DNA of 64,000 nt from the NCBI GenBank assembly GCA_027924645.1, contig BSBN01000039.1, forward strand, positions 24,154,001-24,218,000, given 5' to 3'. Made by a program: the position numbers and the translations under genes. Below, piece by piece: positions 33,409-46,549 of the stretch. The notes beneath the pieces were generated by a model. It was not told the origin of the DNA and did no database searches. It saw only the letters and a list, made by a program, of their open reading frames with translations. Origin of the DNA: Cunninghamia lanceolata. Taxonomy: Eukaryota; Streptophyta; Pinopsida; Cupressales; Cupressaceae. Each line of letters starts with the position of its first letter. The first letter of the stretch is position 1.

Positions 33409-36400
33409 CATTGCTCATGAGGGCATACATTCAATAAGAAAGAGAAGATCTGAGAGCATGATATTGAAGTTGGACATCAAAAAGGCATATGACTAGGTGG
33501 ACAAACTTTTTCTAATTAAAGTCCTTGAATGCTTTGGATTATGCTCTGAATGGGTAAAATGGATCCAAAGTTGCATATCAACCCCCAAATTTTTAGTCAT
33601 TATCAATGGAGGGCCACAAGGCTTCTTTGAGTCCTCCAGAGGGCTAAGGCAAGGGAACCCTTTGTCTCCCTTTCACTTCATCATAGTAGTAGAAGCCCTG
33701 GGGAGATTAATTAAGAATGTTAGCAATAGGGGCAGATGGAGAGGAGTATCAGTTGCATCAAATATTGCCCCACTAACACATTTGTAGTTTTTTTATGACA
33801 CATTATTGTTTGGGGTTATTAGAAGTAGGAAAGCCCGAGTAATAAGTAAGGTTTTGGATACCTACAATTATGCTTCTAGGCAACAAATCAATAGGTGAAA
33901 GTTAGAGATATTTTAATTCAATATAGAATTAAGGAAGTAGGAAGAGATAATAAGGATCCTAGGGTAAAAGGGTAACCCTCTTCCTAGTAAATAGTTGTGT
34001 ATTCCCCTATTTGCAAGAGCATGTAAATTACATTTGTGGGAACCATTTTTATCAAATATCTCTCGAAAGATGACATCTTGGAAAGGAATGTGGCTGTCGA
34101 GTGCGAGGCATATTCCTATGCTAAAATTAGTAATAGCAACAATATCAATTTATACTCTCTTGTGCCTAAAGATGTTGGTGGAGACTTGTGTTGCCATCAA
34201 TCAAAAAATGTGAGACTTTTTCTAGAAAGGAAACTTAGAAGAGAATAAGTTCCCACTTATAGCTTGGGAAAAACTTTGTAAACCTAAGAAAGTAGGTGGG
34301 GTGGGTCTGAGGAAGTGGCTAGACATGAATTTGACAATGAGAAAAAAGTTAGTATGGAACTTATTCGTCCAACCTAATCTCAAATGGGATAAACTTTTAC
34401 AAAATAAATACTTAGACTCACAAAACCCTAAGAGAATTCTCATGGTGGCCAATCATCCCAAAGGCTCAGCTATATGGACTTTCATGCTCTCTTGTAGAGA
34501 TATAATAACAAAACATTTAACTTGGGAGGTAAGAAGTGGAAGGCAAGAAAAGTTTTGGGACAACTCCTAGAATGGATTTCCTATTCTAGGAGAGATACCA
34601 AACATTGAGTAGATTAGGACGGTTCTAGTCAGAACTTAGGGGCTTTATGTGAGATTATTTGGTTGTAGAGGAAAGTGGTGGCAAAATAGAGTGGAAGTGG
34701 AAGTCTTTTGCTAACATGGGTTTTGATATGGGATTGGTAGAGGTACTAGTAGAGGCATTATCTATTTAAGGAAAGTATTTATTTCAGAGGAGGATCTTGA
34801 AATTAGGTGTTGTGTAGCCAAGTTGGGGAATTACAATGTGAAGTTGGGCTATCTACTAATAGAAAGAGTAGAGGAAATTCATGATAGGCCTTCCCATGTT
34901 TGCTGGAATAAGAAGGTCTTACCTAAAGGAGGGGAGTTTTCATGGGCCACCCTCCAGAAGTGAATTCTTACTATAAATAGACTAAAGAAAATGGGTTTTA
35001 TTGGTCCTCAAGGTGTGTATTGTGTTAGAAGGCTGAATAAATGGTTGATCATCTACTACTAAGTTGTGAATATGTAGAGGAATGTTGGACATTTGTATGT
35101 TGTAAGTTGCACTTGCAGAGCTCCTACCCTAGGCTATATGTGAACTTTTCAAGGCTTCTTAAGTGGTTCACAAGAACTCAGTCTTCTCTAGCATTTCAAT
35201 TATTACTCCATCCTTGGTGTTTTGGGAGCTATGGAAAGAAAGGAATAGGAGACTCTTTCAAGATAAAGAACTACCAATCGAAGCTTTGGAAAGCAAAATT
35301 GAACAATCTATATTAGAAACTTCGCGAATAATGTAGCAAGGAATCAATCTTTGAATAGTAGCTCTTTCTCCTATTAGGATGCTGAGATTAAAATGGAGTG
35401 GTTGGGTCTTTAAATTCCTCCAATTTATGGGAACATTAGGGATCATTCAAAACACAACCCTAGGGTAGATGCAAGGTGGGTTCCCCCAAACAAGGGATGG
35501 TATAAACTAAATTTTGATTGAGTAGCAAAAGGTAACCCTGGGATTTCTAGGGCAAGATGTATCATTTGAGATTACAAAGGGGTAGTGGTAATCTTGGCCA
35601 CTAAAAACTACTAATTAAGACCAACAATGAGGCAGAAGCCCAGGCCCTACTACTAGGGCCTCAGATGGGAGAAAGGAAAGACATTAAAAAATTGATGATA
35701 GAAGGGGACTCCCAAATCATTATAAATAGAATAAGAAATTATACTAATGATAAAATGAACTGGAAGTTTAAAAATATCTTAACGATCTATAAATAACACA
35801 TGAATCATTTAGAAGACTTTAGGTTAGGCCATGTATACAGGGAGACTAATGGTGAGGCATATGGGTTGGCCAATGTGGCCATGAACATGCAATGTATCAA
35901 TCTCATAGCATATAAGTGGGAAGATTGGGAGGTACTTCAACACTAGTTCCAATAATGGTTGGAAGGATGATTGAGCATGAATATTAATGGTGACAGGGAT
36001 TTGGAGGTGCTAAATAATGAGAACTACATAGATGATAGAGAGAGGGGATAGTGTGATGCTATCACAATCATTACAAGTAGGGGCTAAGGGTTGTTATTTA
36101 GCAAATTTCCATTTACAACAAACGGCATTCAAAATGGATACTCTAATGTGTTTGTGAGGAAAGCATAGGCAGATGGCCTTTAGAGGTAGTATTTCAGAGA
36201 AGAAGCTCAAGAAGATTTTAAAACTTGGTCATCCATTGTGTTGTTAGCAGTGAGAATGGTGTTGGGTGATGTTTATCTCTCAGCATCTAATAGGTACAGG
36301 ATGAATGCAAAAATGGCTTCTATGTTTATAGTGGTCATGTTAGATCTAAGGGAGGACAAGAATAACATAAGGGTCATCATTAATGCTCTTGTGTTTTCAA

Positions 36401-36975
36401 AATTGTTTGGGGTCTTAGTGAGTATATGGATATGGTGGTGGTGGGTCTAGGTTTCCAGAACAACTAGAGTATATGGCCAGTAATGGTGCCCAATTTCAAC
36501 GGGTTGTGGGCTCCATTTGTCATCAAAGTGGTGGGGTTTAGGGTAGAGTCAAGGAAGAAGAAGCAAACATGGGGATTGAACTTCCTCAAGAATGTGATAG
36601 GGGTAGCAAAGACTTTCTGTCAACTAGTCTTTCACCTTGGTCCCAGACGATCTACCTGAGGAGGAGCCTAGTGAAGAGACGAGTGGAGCCGTTGGGGAAG
36701 CAATGGAGGTGGTGATGATCAGGTGATAGTCTTCAGTATATGCATAGCTAGTATGAAAGTAGATAATATCTTATAAACTTCCCATTATGGGGTTTTTGGT
36801 TGAATAGTTTCTATATGTATTTGCAATGTAAGTAGTTAAGACACAGTTAATTGAAGCAGACTTATATGAATTCTATGTATGGCCCTCTTTGGAGTGGACT
36901 ACAATTTTTTGTTTGATTATCTTTCTAGTTTATGGGTAGGCCCCCTTTGGCCAATTAACCCATAAAAATATATAT
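33409..36975 (+). mobile_element. LINE copy B, 3' half (RT, zinc finger, RNase H, 3' end)
   Basis: This continues the ORF2 frame cut at 16619: IAHEGIHSIRKRR, LKLDIKKAYD, CISTPKFLVIINGGPQGFFE and SRGLRQGNPLSPFHFIIVVE. The catalytic FADD-type box is damaged (FFYDTLLFG near 33790), missing one residue of the expected pattern. The connection domain follows (PKKVGGVGLRKWLDMNL), then a zf-RVT-like segment with FSWATLQK and INRLKKMGFIGPQGVYC near 34940-35020. A heavily decayed RNase H comes near 35500-35960 (ILATKNY, GDSQII in pieces). About 1 kb without a clear domain follows, then a GGCCCCCTTTGGCCAATTAA 3' end with a short A-rich tail near 36975. Confidence 0.85.
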
Positions 36976-37102
36976 AACTATTATATTATTTATATATCAG
37001 ATAAATATATAATTAAATAACACATATATAAAAAATATTCAATATAAATATATGATTTTATAATGTAATATTATTTTAGAAATGTTTTTAGTAATCTACA
37101 TT
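36976..37102. other. AT-rich flank between LINE B and SINE 2
   Basis: TATA- and AATAT-rich sequence without coding. It includes the left copy of the SINE 2 target duplication GTAATCTACATT (37091-37102). Confidence 0.6.
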
Positions 37103-37450
37103 TTTTTTTATTGGGAGTACCCAGGTTTTTAGTCTAGTCCGAGCCCAAAGAGACCCTTACAAGGGATCTCTTCCCATCAGTTTGATCACCTATGACCACA
37201 ACTGTGGGGTCTCCATGCCCAATGGGCATTATCACCCTTTAGGTTTGGCCAAACCTGTGAGCTCGTTGGCCCAGCAAAGGTACATAGCCTATGAGCATGC
37301 CAGCCCAGTGGAGGCACAATTAGTCTGCGAGCACGACAGCCTAGCAAAGGCACACATGACTTGTGAGCTCGTTGGCCCTACGGGGGTTTGAACCTTAATG
37401 GCCACCACTACAACCAAGAGACTTGACCACCGAACCACGCCCTTAACAGT
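37103..37450 (-). mobile_element. tRNA-derived SINE, second copy, with expanded internal module
   Basis: Flanked by the perfect 12-bp duplication GTAATCTACATT (37091-37102 and 37451-37462). On the minus strand it opens GGCGTGGTTCGGTGGTCAAG (box A region) and has GGTTCAAACCC (box B), matching the SINE at 16132. The body holds three full and one partial copies of the ~35-bp module beginning GTAGGGCCAACGAGCTCACA; the other SINE has one full and one partial copy. The A-rich tail appears as a T run on the plus strand next to the left duplication. It sits in AT-rich DNA just beyond the LINE B 3' end. Confidence 0.9.
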
Positions 37451-37462
37451 GTAATCTACATT

Positions 37463-40400
37463 ATATTAAATATAGTATATAATAATAAATATAATTATTT
37501 TATATATTTTATATATAAAGAAAAATCACTAAGCAATAAATATATATTTATATAAAGATTAAATATATAATATATTTAATCTAAATATACAACCGTAAAG
37601 GGTAAGTGCATGGAAATGGGGGACAAATTAGTGGCCAACCTTGAGATTTTTAGGAGAACACATTTGCACTATGAAAAAATATGCACATGTGTTTCAATGC
37701 GTATGCATTTTTAATGCCTTGAATTCAAGTTTTTATGATCACACCCATTTAGGCTTATATTTCCAAGCCTAATTGTTGGACATCTCTTGTGTCTCCTAAA
37801 TTCATATTTTTTACATAAAACAACTCGAATTCAAACTTCAACCTCATCAGGTTTACATGTTTTACAATAAAATTTTATAAAATCACCACCAAATAAAGAG
37901 TTACTTCTTAGCTTTCAAGCCATATAATTTTTTTAATATTTTTAATTAGTTAAAGTATTTAATTTTATTTTCTTTAAAGGGTGTTTTCATATTTCTCTAA
38001 TACATATGTATTGAGTTTTTCTATAACTTTTTACCTGCATATCTAAATGAAAAAAATAAGATTCTTCTACACTTTATTCTATACATGTACTCAACAAAAA
38101 AAATATACATTTTCAAATAGGTTTTTGCAAATTATGTGATGCACACACTCAATGATGTAATTTTCAAAATGCATCCACTTAAAAAAATTACAAAAAAAAA
38201 ATATTCAATAAAAATATAAAAAATATACTTGTAGTGCTCACTCTTGGCTATATTTCTACCAACTAGTTTTTAAAAATATATAATGTAAAAAATATGGGGA
38301 CACACACTAGACACTATGTCATATATTTTAGTGATAAAAATAGGGACACATTTGTGTGCACTCAGTATTTCACCAGGCTCTTAACCTTAACTATTTTCAA
38401 GATATCTAGTAATTTAGAAACTAGATTCAGAGTGCTGGAATTCTTGTTCTTATCATATCTTCAATAAAAAGATCATTCAAATATTTTTCACAAAATATTA
38501 TCTTTTTCTTTCCTTCAAAACATTTTCATAGGTCACCAATGAAATAATAGCTTAATGTTCCCCATGTGCCAAGCATTTATAGGTTGTTATATCATGTGCT
38601 TTGCCTAGCTTTTGTACAGATCATGATCAACCAAATCCATTTAAAGATATTTCCTTCTAGTTTCCTTAGTGATATGAAGTCAACATGTTAGTCTTTTAAT
38701 TGTATGAGACTTGAAAAGGATAGGATAATCTCATTGTTTCATAAAAGCCAGATAAAATTTATTATAGGAAAGGCCAAAGAAACCCTCCTCTTCAATAAGG
38801 ATCTTCTACCCATATAGTATTTACAGAACATAACACCCTATACTATATGGGTAAAAGATCCTTGTGGGATAACTAAATCGACTAAAATTCTAGTCCAAAT
38901 TCAAATGAAGTTGAAAAATAAGTGTTATAGAAATTGGGGATAATGAGACAAATTTTATCCTTTTGCATGGTAGGGTTTTCTAAGGCCACAAGTACGATAT
39001 CCTTGGGCAAGATCAAAGGAAAAAATAGAAAAATTCTTTCATTGTGTTCTTTCTCAATGCTACTAAAATGGTAGAGCTACTTTGTTCACTACTACAAAAA
39101 GTAGAGGAATTCAAGAAATCCTAAGCAAGGGCGGTAATGGGGTCGTTAATGTGGCAAAGGGGATGAATTGGAATTACAAACATGTTGTGGTGGAAAGGAT
39201 TTTAACAGATTGAATGGAGAGGAATTCCAAGGTAGTGTCACATGAGGATAACAGATCTTTAATAGTCAACCATGTTACTACAAACCCAAAAACTTCCTAG
39301 AAATTGCATAAAATGGAAACTACTACAAATCAAAATTGCATTCTAGTTTATCTATGGTTTCATATGTTATAAACCATAGTTTTGTGATATACAAGTAAAG
39401 CCAAAAACATATGTGATGAGGATATAAAATGAATGGTCAAGATAATTTCAATCACCTTAGATATTTATTGAAATCTTTCAACCATCAATTTTTCAAGTCA
39501 TCTCGGTAACATTATATAAATCTTCTTGACATGCATCAATGATTCTATATTCTTGTTTATCAACTATATCTCTAAGCATATTTTTTTATACATGACTTCA
39601 AACAAAGACATCTTATATGATTGTCTATGAGGCTTACAAATAAATATGTAACCAACAACTAGAAATCATGATGCTAAATTCTTGTCAATAAGTGGCACAT
39701 GGTCAATTTCATGAAATGCATCAATGAAATGGGGTCCTCTCAAATTCAATGATTTGAAACAAAAAAATAGTTACATGTGCATTCTATTCATTGATGGATT
39801 AAGAATGTGAATACATTTTAAGTTTCCAATATGACATGAATCTAGGATACATGTAGAAATAGCCCCTTAATTACCTTTTTCATAGTTGAATCTTGAATAA
39901 AAATTGATGCAATAGAAATGCCCTCAAGTATGTAAATTGGCTTCATTGAAATCAAATTTGCTTTTATATAGTTCAAGCAGGTTTAATTTCTAGTAAAACT
40001 ATTTAACCACATTCAAAGAGATAGTATTATCATATTAAGAATGTTTTGAAATTCATAGTATTATGATGTTAAAGCTATTTGAAAATCCTTAATTTATAGT
40101 TGAGTGAAGAAAAAATTCTACATCCACACATGAGATATTCTTTTAGAAAATGATGTAGAGGGTGAAAAGAATGCCCTACAACCACCTGCAACAAGATTCT
40201 CTGTAACTCTTCAAGGGGAATCACAAAACCTACCTAGTTTGCAATCTTGTCTTCTAGCCCTTAAACCCTCAAATGAGACCTAATGGGTACTTAATATAAC
40301 CAAACTCATTCTTGATGACATAAATGGATTCCACAACACTTATCAGGTCCTATGGAGCCTTGACAAACCCACACTTCTTAGAAAATATTCAAAAAAGTGA

Positions 40401-42390
40401 AATTTGCACTAAACTCCAGTCATCCTAAGTTTCTAGGTCAGTTTTAGCAAGTTTTTAGAAGGAACAGTCCTTCATATCTCACACAAACCATCAAATCAAG
40501 ACCTAAAACTTTGCAATCATTTAGATACCCATAAAACAGAGGTTCACACCAAAAACCAGATTTTTCCACTATACGAATTTGAAAAAATGATTTTTTTTGT
40601 ATTGTAGGAAACCCTAGTTTCTGAACAGAGCAACGAGCATTGTTTTTTCCATAACTTGAGAAAAACTCAATGAAATCACTTCAAACCACCTGTATTTGAA
40701 CCTTAATACATGTCATTATCATCCCATTCAATCATTGACCTTAAACTATGTCATAGAAGTCTGTACCAATCTATACTTTGTTGGTTTTGTTTTTCAGAAA
40801 AACTATCACAAATGAACTATTTTCATCATAACTTGCTTAATTTAACATGAAAATAAATCAAATAAAATGCATTAGAATCTCAAAATAGATATTTACACTT
40901 CCATCCACCTTCAGACCATGTAACAGGCCATACAAACCTATACCAAACAAGTTTCTTGTTGTTTCATAGTAAAAAATGTGACAAAAGTGCAATTAATAGG
41001 GTGTTTTCTCAAATCCTGCTCCCCATACTTTTTAGAGCATGTTCTGCATTGATTTTGCATTCAAAAACTTCCAATAAATAGTTACACATGAGCTTCTATT
41101 TTCCCTAATAGCTCCCTAATTACAATGTCATAAAATTTGACAATTTTTGCTAGTTTTTGCAACTTTTAAACACATGTAAACAAAACAAATAAGAGGACCT
41201 TACATTACTACCACGCTCCTCTAGGACCTTATTATGCTTCAGGAAACCAAAGACAAGAGTTGAGGGACCAATCTCAACATTGTGAAAAAAAAATACTTCA
41301 AAAATTCAAATTACCTTTTCGCGGGAAACTAGTAATTTGAATCCCTGGCTTATTCTACCTAACCTAACCATTAGATTATGATCCCAATCAAGTCCACAAA
41401 CCTAAATTAACTCAAATAGACTCCTATCATCAAAATAAAGCATAAAAACACCTTGAAATTGATGCTCTTGCATCAGAAAATCTATTGTTTTGAATGTAGC
41501 ACAAATTCCTGCAATATAAGCCTGCTCAATAAAGAAGTTCTTTGTTTGATCTTGATGGTGGGAAGCTAGTGAACCTAATTGTTCCACAGACCCAAAGGGA
41601 TTCGAGAAGGGAAGAATTTTATTCATTTCAACAAATAAGGATTTCAAGGACTATTTAGAATGGGCCCATGTTTTGATTGAAGGATGGTTTTGACTTCTCA
41701 AGGGATTCATAAGTTAGATTGAGTTTCTCTAAACTCTTCATCTCAATTTTATTAGGTTGTAGCATGGCTCATTTTTTAACAAGTTATTTCCCATTAGGCA
41801 ACATTAGGGATGCCTTTGGATTCATTATGATAAATTGAATGAGTCTTTAAATTAGATTTTTCAATTTTTTACAATTGGGCATTTATTGTCTGAAGTCCAA
41901 CAATTTATTCAACTCCTTATCGTTCTTGATCAAAAGTAAATTTAGTACTTGTATAGTCCAAATTTGAATGTTGTTTTTGAAAATAAAAACTAAGACCCTT
42001 CTTTTTTGACACAAAATAAAATTTTATCTTTATTAATATATTAAATTTTTTAGTTGTTTCAAATTCTAGAAAATAATAGTGGCATTGAGAAATTTATAAT
42101 TTTTTATAACCATTATCTCTTCAACTAATAATTTATTAAGCTAATCCTATGCCATCAATTACATCAAGAGAATCCTCCTACCAATTATTTAAGAGTAATT
42201 ATGGGATCATAAGCCCCTTTCCCATTATCATGTATTCTCTGCTAAAAACATGTTGCTTGTGTAGATATACAAATTAATTGTATCTCACTTACACAAGGTA
42301 TTCCCACAAATCTCATGGGACTTTTAGTTTCCCAAGAAGGTTCTTGGAATTGTTTATTAGCATTACACATATCTTTTTCCTCAATGAATT
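37463..42390. other. Unassigned AT-rich DNA
   Basis: About 4.9 kb without a supportable gene. The composition is AT-rich with long A and T runs near 37900-38300. The stretch 40150-41300 is less AT-rich, with many short C-rich phrases and stops in all frames. An 81-codon minus-strand open frame (41647-41402) starts MKSLFVEMNKILPF and shows no motif I recognise. A short inverted repeat lies at 38797-38863. Confidence 0.5.
38797..38863. repeat. Inverted repeat with 23-bp arms
   Basis: The left arm begins AAGGATCTTCTACCC (38797-38819) and the right arm ends GGGTAAAAGATCCTT (38841-38863). The 23-bp arms pair at 22 positions around a 21-base loop. The single mismatch is C against A. Confidence 0.8.
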
Positions 42391-42960
42391 TTCAAGCAAA
42401 CACAATTAGCATACGTGAATCCAAATTGCACAACCTTTGCTAGGATGCTCCCTATCTGTGCTAGAATGGGAGGTTTGGAAAAGGGTATGGACATCCATCA
42501 AAGCATAAAGGATAGAGAAATCTTGTCATATGTTGTTAAAACTAACCTTGTAGACATGTAAGCAAAATGTGGAAGCATAGACATAGTATTCAAATTATTT
42601 GATAGAATACCTTAAAGCCATGTGGTCTCATGGCCTGCTATGATTACAAAATATGCACAAAATGGATTTGTTGAGATGTCTTTACAAAATTTCAATCAAA
42701 TTCAACTGGCACATCTAAATTCAAACTCGACAAACTTTGCCTTCTTTCTCCTTGTTTGTGCTAAAACATGAGCTTTAGAACAAGGTAAGGGCATCTATCA
42801 AAGAATAATGAAGGGTTTTTTTGGAAAATTGTATAGATGCAACTACCATGGTAGACATGTATCCAAAATGAGGAACCATAGATAAGGCACTTTAACTATT
42901 TGACATAATGCATCAAAGAGATGCCATCCAATGGAATACATGATTGTAGGATATGCCTTA
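42391..42960 (+). pseudogene. PPR (pentatricopeptide repeat) gene fragment
   Basis: The translation from 42391 reads FKQTQLAYVNPNCTTFARML, then PICARMGGLEKGMDIHQSIK, LVDM-stop-AKCGSIDIVFKLF and HVVSWPAMITKYAQNGFVEM. A second repeat set follows: NSTNFAFFLLVCAKT, ALEQGKGIYQRIM and, after a frame change, TTMVDMYPK, GTIDKAL and LFDIMHQRDAIQWNT. These are the phrases of PLS-class plant PPR proteins (ACAKMGALEQGxxIHQ, VDMYAKCG, DVVSWxAMIxGYAQNG). PPR proteins bind organelle RNA and are involved in its editing and processing. Several TAG/TAA stops and at least one frameshift are present. Only about five repeats remain, with no N- or C-terminal domain, so this is a relic of host coding sequence. Confidence 0.85.
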
Positions 42961-44105
42961 TCTTCAAGAAAATAGGAAAAAAGTAGAAATCTACAATATA
43001 CTGAATGGTGAATAGCTATAGTGGCTCGATTTGTTTACACTATATAAAGTTGAAGAAGAAGTTATTGTTCACTTAGAGAAATCAAAATCCTATTGACTGA
43101 CAGAGCTCAAGGTAGCCTTTAGGATATGCATAGGGAATTCTATCTCCACCACAGGAAACTCAACACTCCATGCATTATGCTCCTCCAACATTATTACCTC
43201 CACATCTTTCTTCTTTGCCACATTTTTTCCTTTTTACTCTATAGATGTAGTGGCCTTAGGCAATGTAGCTAAAACTATTTCCAATATCACAAAAAGTTTA
43301 TGAATTTTGTGAGATGTTGTTTTCATTGTGGATGTGGCATCTTGCATATAAAGGGTGTCTTCTCCTTTTCTTTTTTCCTCGCACCCTAATTTGGGATCCC
43401 ACATATTGTAATGGATTATGAAGAAATGAAATGACCTCCATAATATCTATAACTATTAATCTTACATTTTTCATCTTTTTAGAAATTCTCTAGATGATGT
43501 TAAATTTAATTCCAGTGACAAGCTTATTACTTAGATCTAGAGTCATTGAATGGAAGCCCCAAATTTGAATGCTTGTTGATAGTTTAATCTTTTGTGATTA
43601 CAAGACATTAGTGAGAGATCTTGAGGATGCTAATCAATTACACTTGAGGGTCTCAAGCCTAGTATGTAGAGAGTTTTAGATGCCTTTCAGGGAAGCCTTT
43701 TATTTTTTCATTGATGAGGCTACAAAATTTGTCATATAAACTCAAAAAACCTTAAATTTAGGAACCTCCAAGATTAATTTAATCATCTTTCATACATCCC
43801 AAATAGTCTAAGATATTAATCTAGGTAGTTAGGCCACTTACACTCAAAGAGGTAATGTCGTCAGCATAATTAAGCCATTTTGAATAAACATTGGGAGAAA
43901 TCTTATTAGTTTGGGGTTTACTAACATTGGAAATGCATTCATATTTTTTAAATTTACATTTATTAAATTTGTATAATTTTTTTTTTAAAAATCAGATGCA
44001 AAAGGCATGAACATATGATGGAATGACACAGTTAGGTTTAAGTATGATTAAGTAAATAAAGTGAATAAATAAATAAAAGTAGTAATTATACTAGCCTAGT
44101 GTAAT
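42961..44105. other. Unassigned DNA
   Basis: No domain is recognised. The segment 43050-43450 has moderate base composition but frequent stops, and 43900-44100 is AT-rich. The left copy of the LINE C target duplication, AACATGAACATCT, starts at 44106. Confidence 0.45.
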
Positions 44106-44118
44106 AACATGAACATCT

Positions 44119-45078
44119 ATTCTGTGACACCAGTTTGCCAAAGCTGCGGCTGCCTATCATTCTATTGTTCTAGCTCATGCTAAGGGTCATAGAAAAGTTT
44201 GGATCAAAGGTGACTCCATGAACATCATCAATTGTCTCAATGGCACCTCTAAATCTAGCTGGTCCATTGAGACATTGAACGAAGATGCTATAATGTTGTT
44301 GAATACCTTTGAGGCAACCCATATCTCTCACATCTATCGTGAGGGGAACAAGGTGGTGGATGTTTTTGCCAACATAGGGGTGTTAATTGAAGTTAAGTTC
44401 ATATGGGATGAATTAATTTCAACCCTGGGTGATGTTAAAGACCTGCTTATTAATGATAGCCTACATGGTACGACTATCAAGAAATTCTAAAGAGATCATC
44501 ATGATCTCTAATGGTAAGCAGAACCATCCCTTCTAGACTATTCTTCACACATAGATTATGGGTGCGATTACTATCAAGTATGCTCTGCTTGTCCATTTTA
44601 TCATCTTCTTGTTAGTTTGCACAGAGAAAGATTGTATCCAGTGTATCAATTTCAGAATGGGGATGACAAAAATAGGGTAGAATCGTCTTCCTATGAGGGA
44701 ATTAAGCAAAAGTAGAAGGTGTGGAACATCCTTGAAGCAGGAGGGCTTATGCCTTTAATGGAAAAGCTTCATGGTGCAGACCCGAGTATCACTGCAATGT
44801 TTGTGCAGGGTTATAAGAACAAGAGGATCACGGCTTATGGGTAGGATATGGCTATAAATGAAGATTTAATTGCCATGGTGATGGGGCTTACTACCATTGG
44901 TAAGAAATTATTTTGGGAAAGAAAGAAGAGTGAGGAAGCCCTCAATAACTTTTTCAAAGGGAATAAAAGGGAGAAGCTGGTTAAATTCCAAACCGGTGGG
45001 TACAATCGCCTATCCATTAAGCCCATCTAGGTAGAGATTACAGAAATTATCATGTGATATGTTACCCTAGATGGAAGG
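44119..45078 (+). mobile_element. LINE copy C, 5' part (truncated to RNase H onwards)
   Basis: A 5'-truncated LINE begins directly after AACATGAACATCT (44106-44118). The same 13 bases with one difference, AACATGAACACCT, follow its 3' end at 54262-54274. This is a good target duplication for target-primed insertion. The part before the Copia-like insertion contains an RNase H domain and the beginning of an accessory ORF. It is cut at 45078 and resumes at 52680. Confidence 0.8.
44131..44490 (+). pseudogene. LINE C RNase H domain
   Basis: An open frame of 120 codons enters with QFAKAAAAYHSIVLAHAKGH, then RKVWIKGDSMNIINCLNG, TLNEDAIMLLNTFEATHISH and IYREGNKVVDVFANIGV. This is the RVT_3-type RNase H found at the C-terminus of plant LINE ORF2, with the catalytic-type GDS and the HIYREGNxVAD-like box. 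The first catalytic Asp and Glu region lies upstream of the truncation point, so the domain is incomplete. The frame closes with TAA at 44488-44490. The absence of stops over 120 codons suggests a fairly young copy. Confidence 0.85.
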
Positions 45079-46205
45079 TGTTTGAAACAAGGTAGATAAC
45101 TGAGAGGGGGGGTGAATTAGTTATCTCTTATTTTGTTTTCACTTTCTCTTGCCTTTTAAATTTGTGCAGTATCAAAACATATAAGCATATATAATCATGA
45201 GAGCAGAAATAAATCAATACACATAACACAAAGATTTTAACATGGAAACCCTATTAAGGGAAAAACCACAGAGTGACTAACCCAAGATTGTATTCTCTGT
45301 TAAAAGAATAAGAAGTACAAAATGGCACTTGCCAATTAGGGCTCACTGCCCGAGCACACTGCTCACAAGAGGCACACTGCCTACGATAGACTTATTGTCT
45401 ACAAAGTTTACAGAAGGTAACCAAATGTTTGAACTAATGAGAGGCATCCACACATGCTGAAGTTTAGTTCTGGTTAGGCTCAATATACTGATCTAATGTA
45501 CTTCATGCTTCTGCTTCTCTAGTGGTGCTACTCTGTCACATGCTGGATTTGTATTGCTGCTTCCACTTTTATTTCTACCTTTCTCACACCTTATACCATC
45601 TTATCTCTCTTCTTCACTTCTTTCACAATGGAATCTATCTAGTATATATATCTACACCAAGGATTTCAACAACTTTCTAGTTGCCAACCAGAATACTCAA
45701 GATATTTACAAGATACTGATCTGTCGGCTGAATCCATACTTGATTTGTGATGCGTATCAAAAACATAGATATAGAAGTCATCAATCATGTTAGCCAACAT
45801 TGTATGAACCCTCAAATATCTTGATCAACATCAATTACTCATCCGGGTTGAAGTCTTATATTCTGTCGGTCAATTCTTTCTCAATCTGTTCTGCCTGTCT
45901 GGAAACCAACACTTAAATGCTCATATCTTCTTCATGCTTTATCACCGAAGGCTAAATTACTAGAATATAGTAATCATGATACCCTTCTTGACTTTCCCAA
46001 GTCTGAAACTTACTGAGCTAAACCATCTGAGAGATCCGGACCTGATTGTCAAACCTTGTTGCATACTCTGTTCTTGTTCACTAGACTAATACAATCTTTA
46101 ATCTGACTTCTAGTATAGGCATATTATGTACTGTGGATGTGTGAGATAGACTTTGTTGCCATCAATGACAACACTCATGAAGCCACATAGTTTCTCTTGC
46201 CAACA
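45079..46205 (-). repeat. 3' LTR of the Copia-like element
   Basis: Direct repeat of 51547-52674. Both copies share GAGAGGGGGGGTGAATTAG near the left end and a short GCACACTGC-based minisatellite (GCTCACTGCCCGAGCACAC) near 45350. The left copy opens TGTTTGAAAC instead of TGTTGGAAAT. Confidence 0.93.
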
Positions 46206-46219
46206 ATCTCCCCCTTTGG
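46206..46219 (-). other. Polypurine tract of the Copia-like element
   Basis: In element sense CCAAAGGGGGAGAT lies directly before the TGTTGG start of the 3' LTR. This is the usual plant Copia tract. Confidence 0.9.
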
Positions 46220-46549
46220 CATTGATGGCAACACTTAGTGAAAAATGACTAAGTGTCACAGCAAACTCCCCTTTGGCTGATACTCTATCTTATGCATTGT
46301 TTTACCTGAGCTCCCCCTCAGCTGGATTCCACATTTTTCACTACTCCTCACTCCCCCTTTGACATCAATGGCAAAGGGTGGGATCTGCACATCAAAATTT
46401 TCAAAAATTGACCTATACATAGCCACATAAGTATGTATATACATGTTATACTTACATATACTTGAGTATATCCACAAAAGTAGCCTTCAACTGTACATAC
46501 TCTGTGGCCCAACTCTGCTTTATCCTGTCCAAAATGGAGATGTGACTAC

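Noticed and set aside
39087..39100. CACTACTACAAAAA, resembling a CACTA transposon terminus
   Set aside because: No matching inverted end or 3-bp target duplication was found within a plausible distance.
41402..41647. 81-codon minus-strand open frame
   Set aside because: No recognisable motif, no supporting context, and a length expected by chance in AT-rich DNA of this size.
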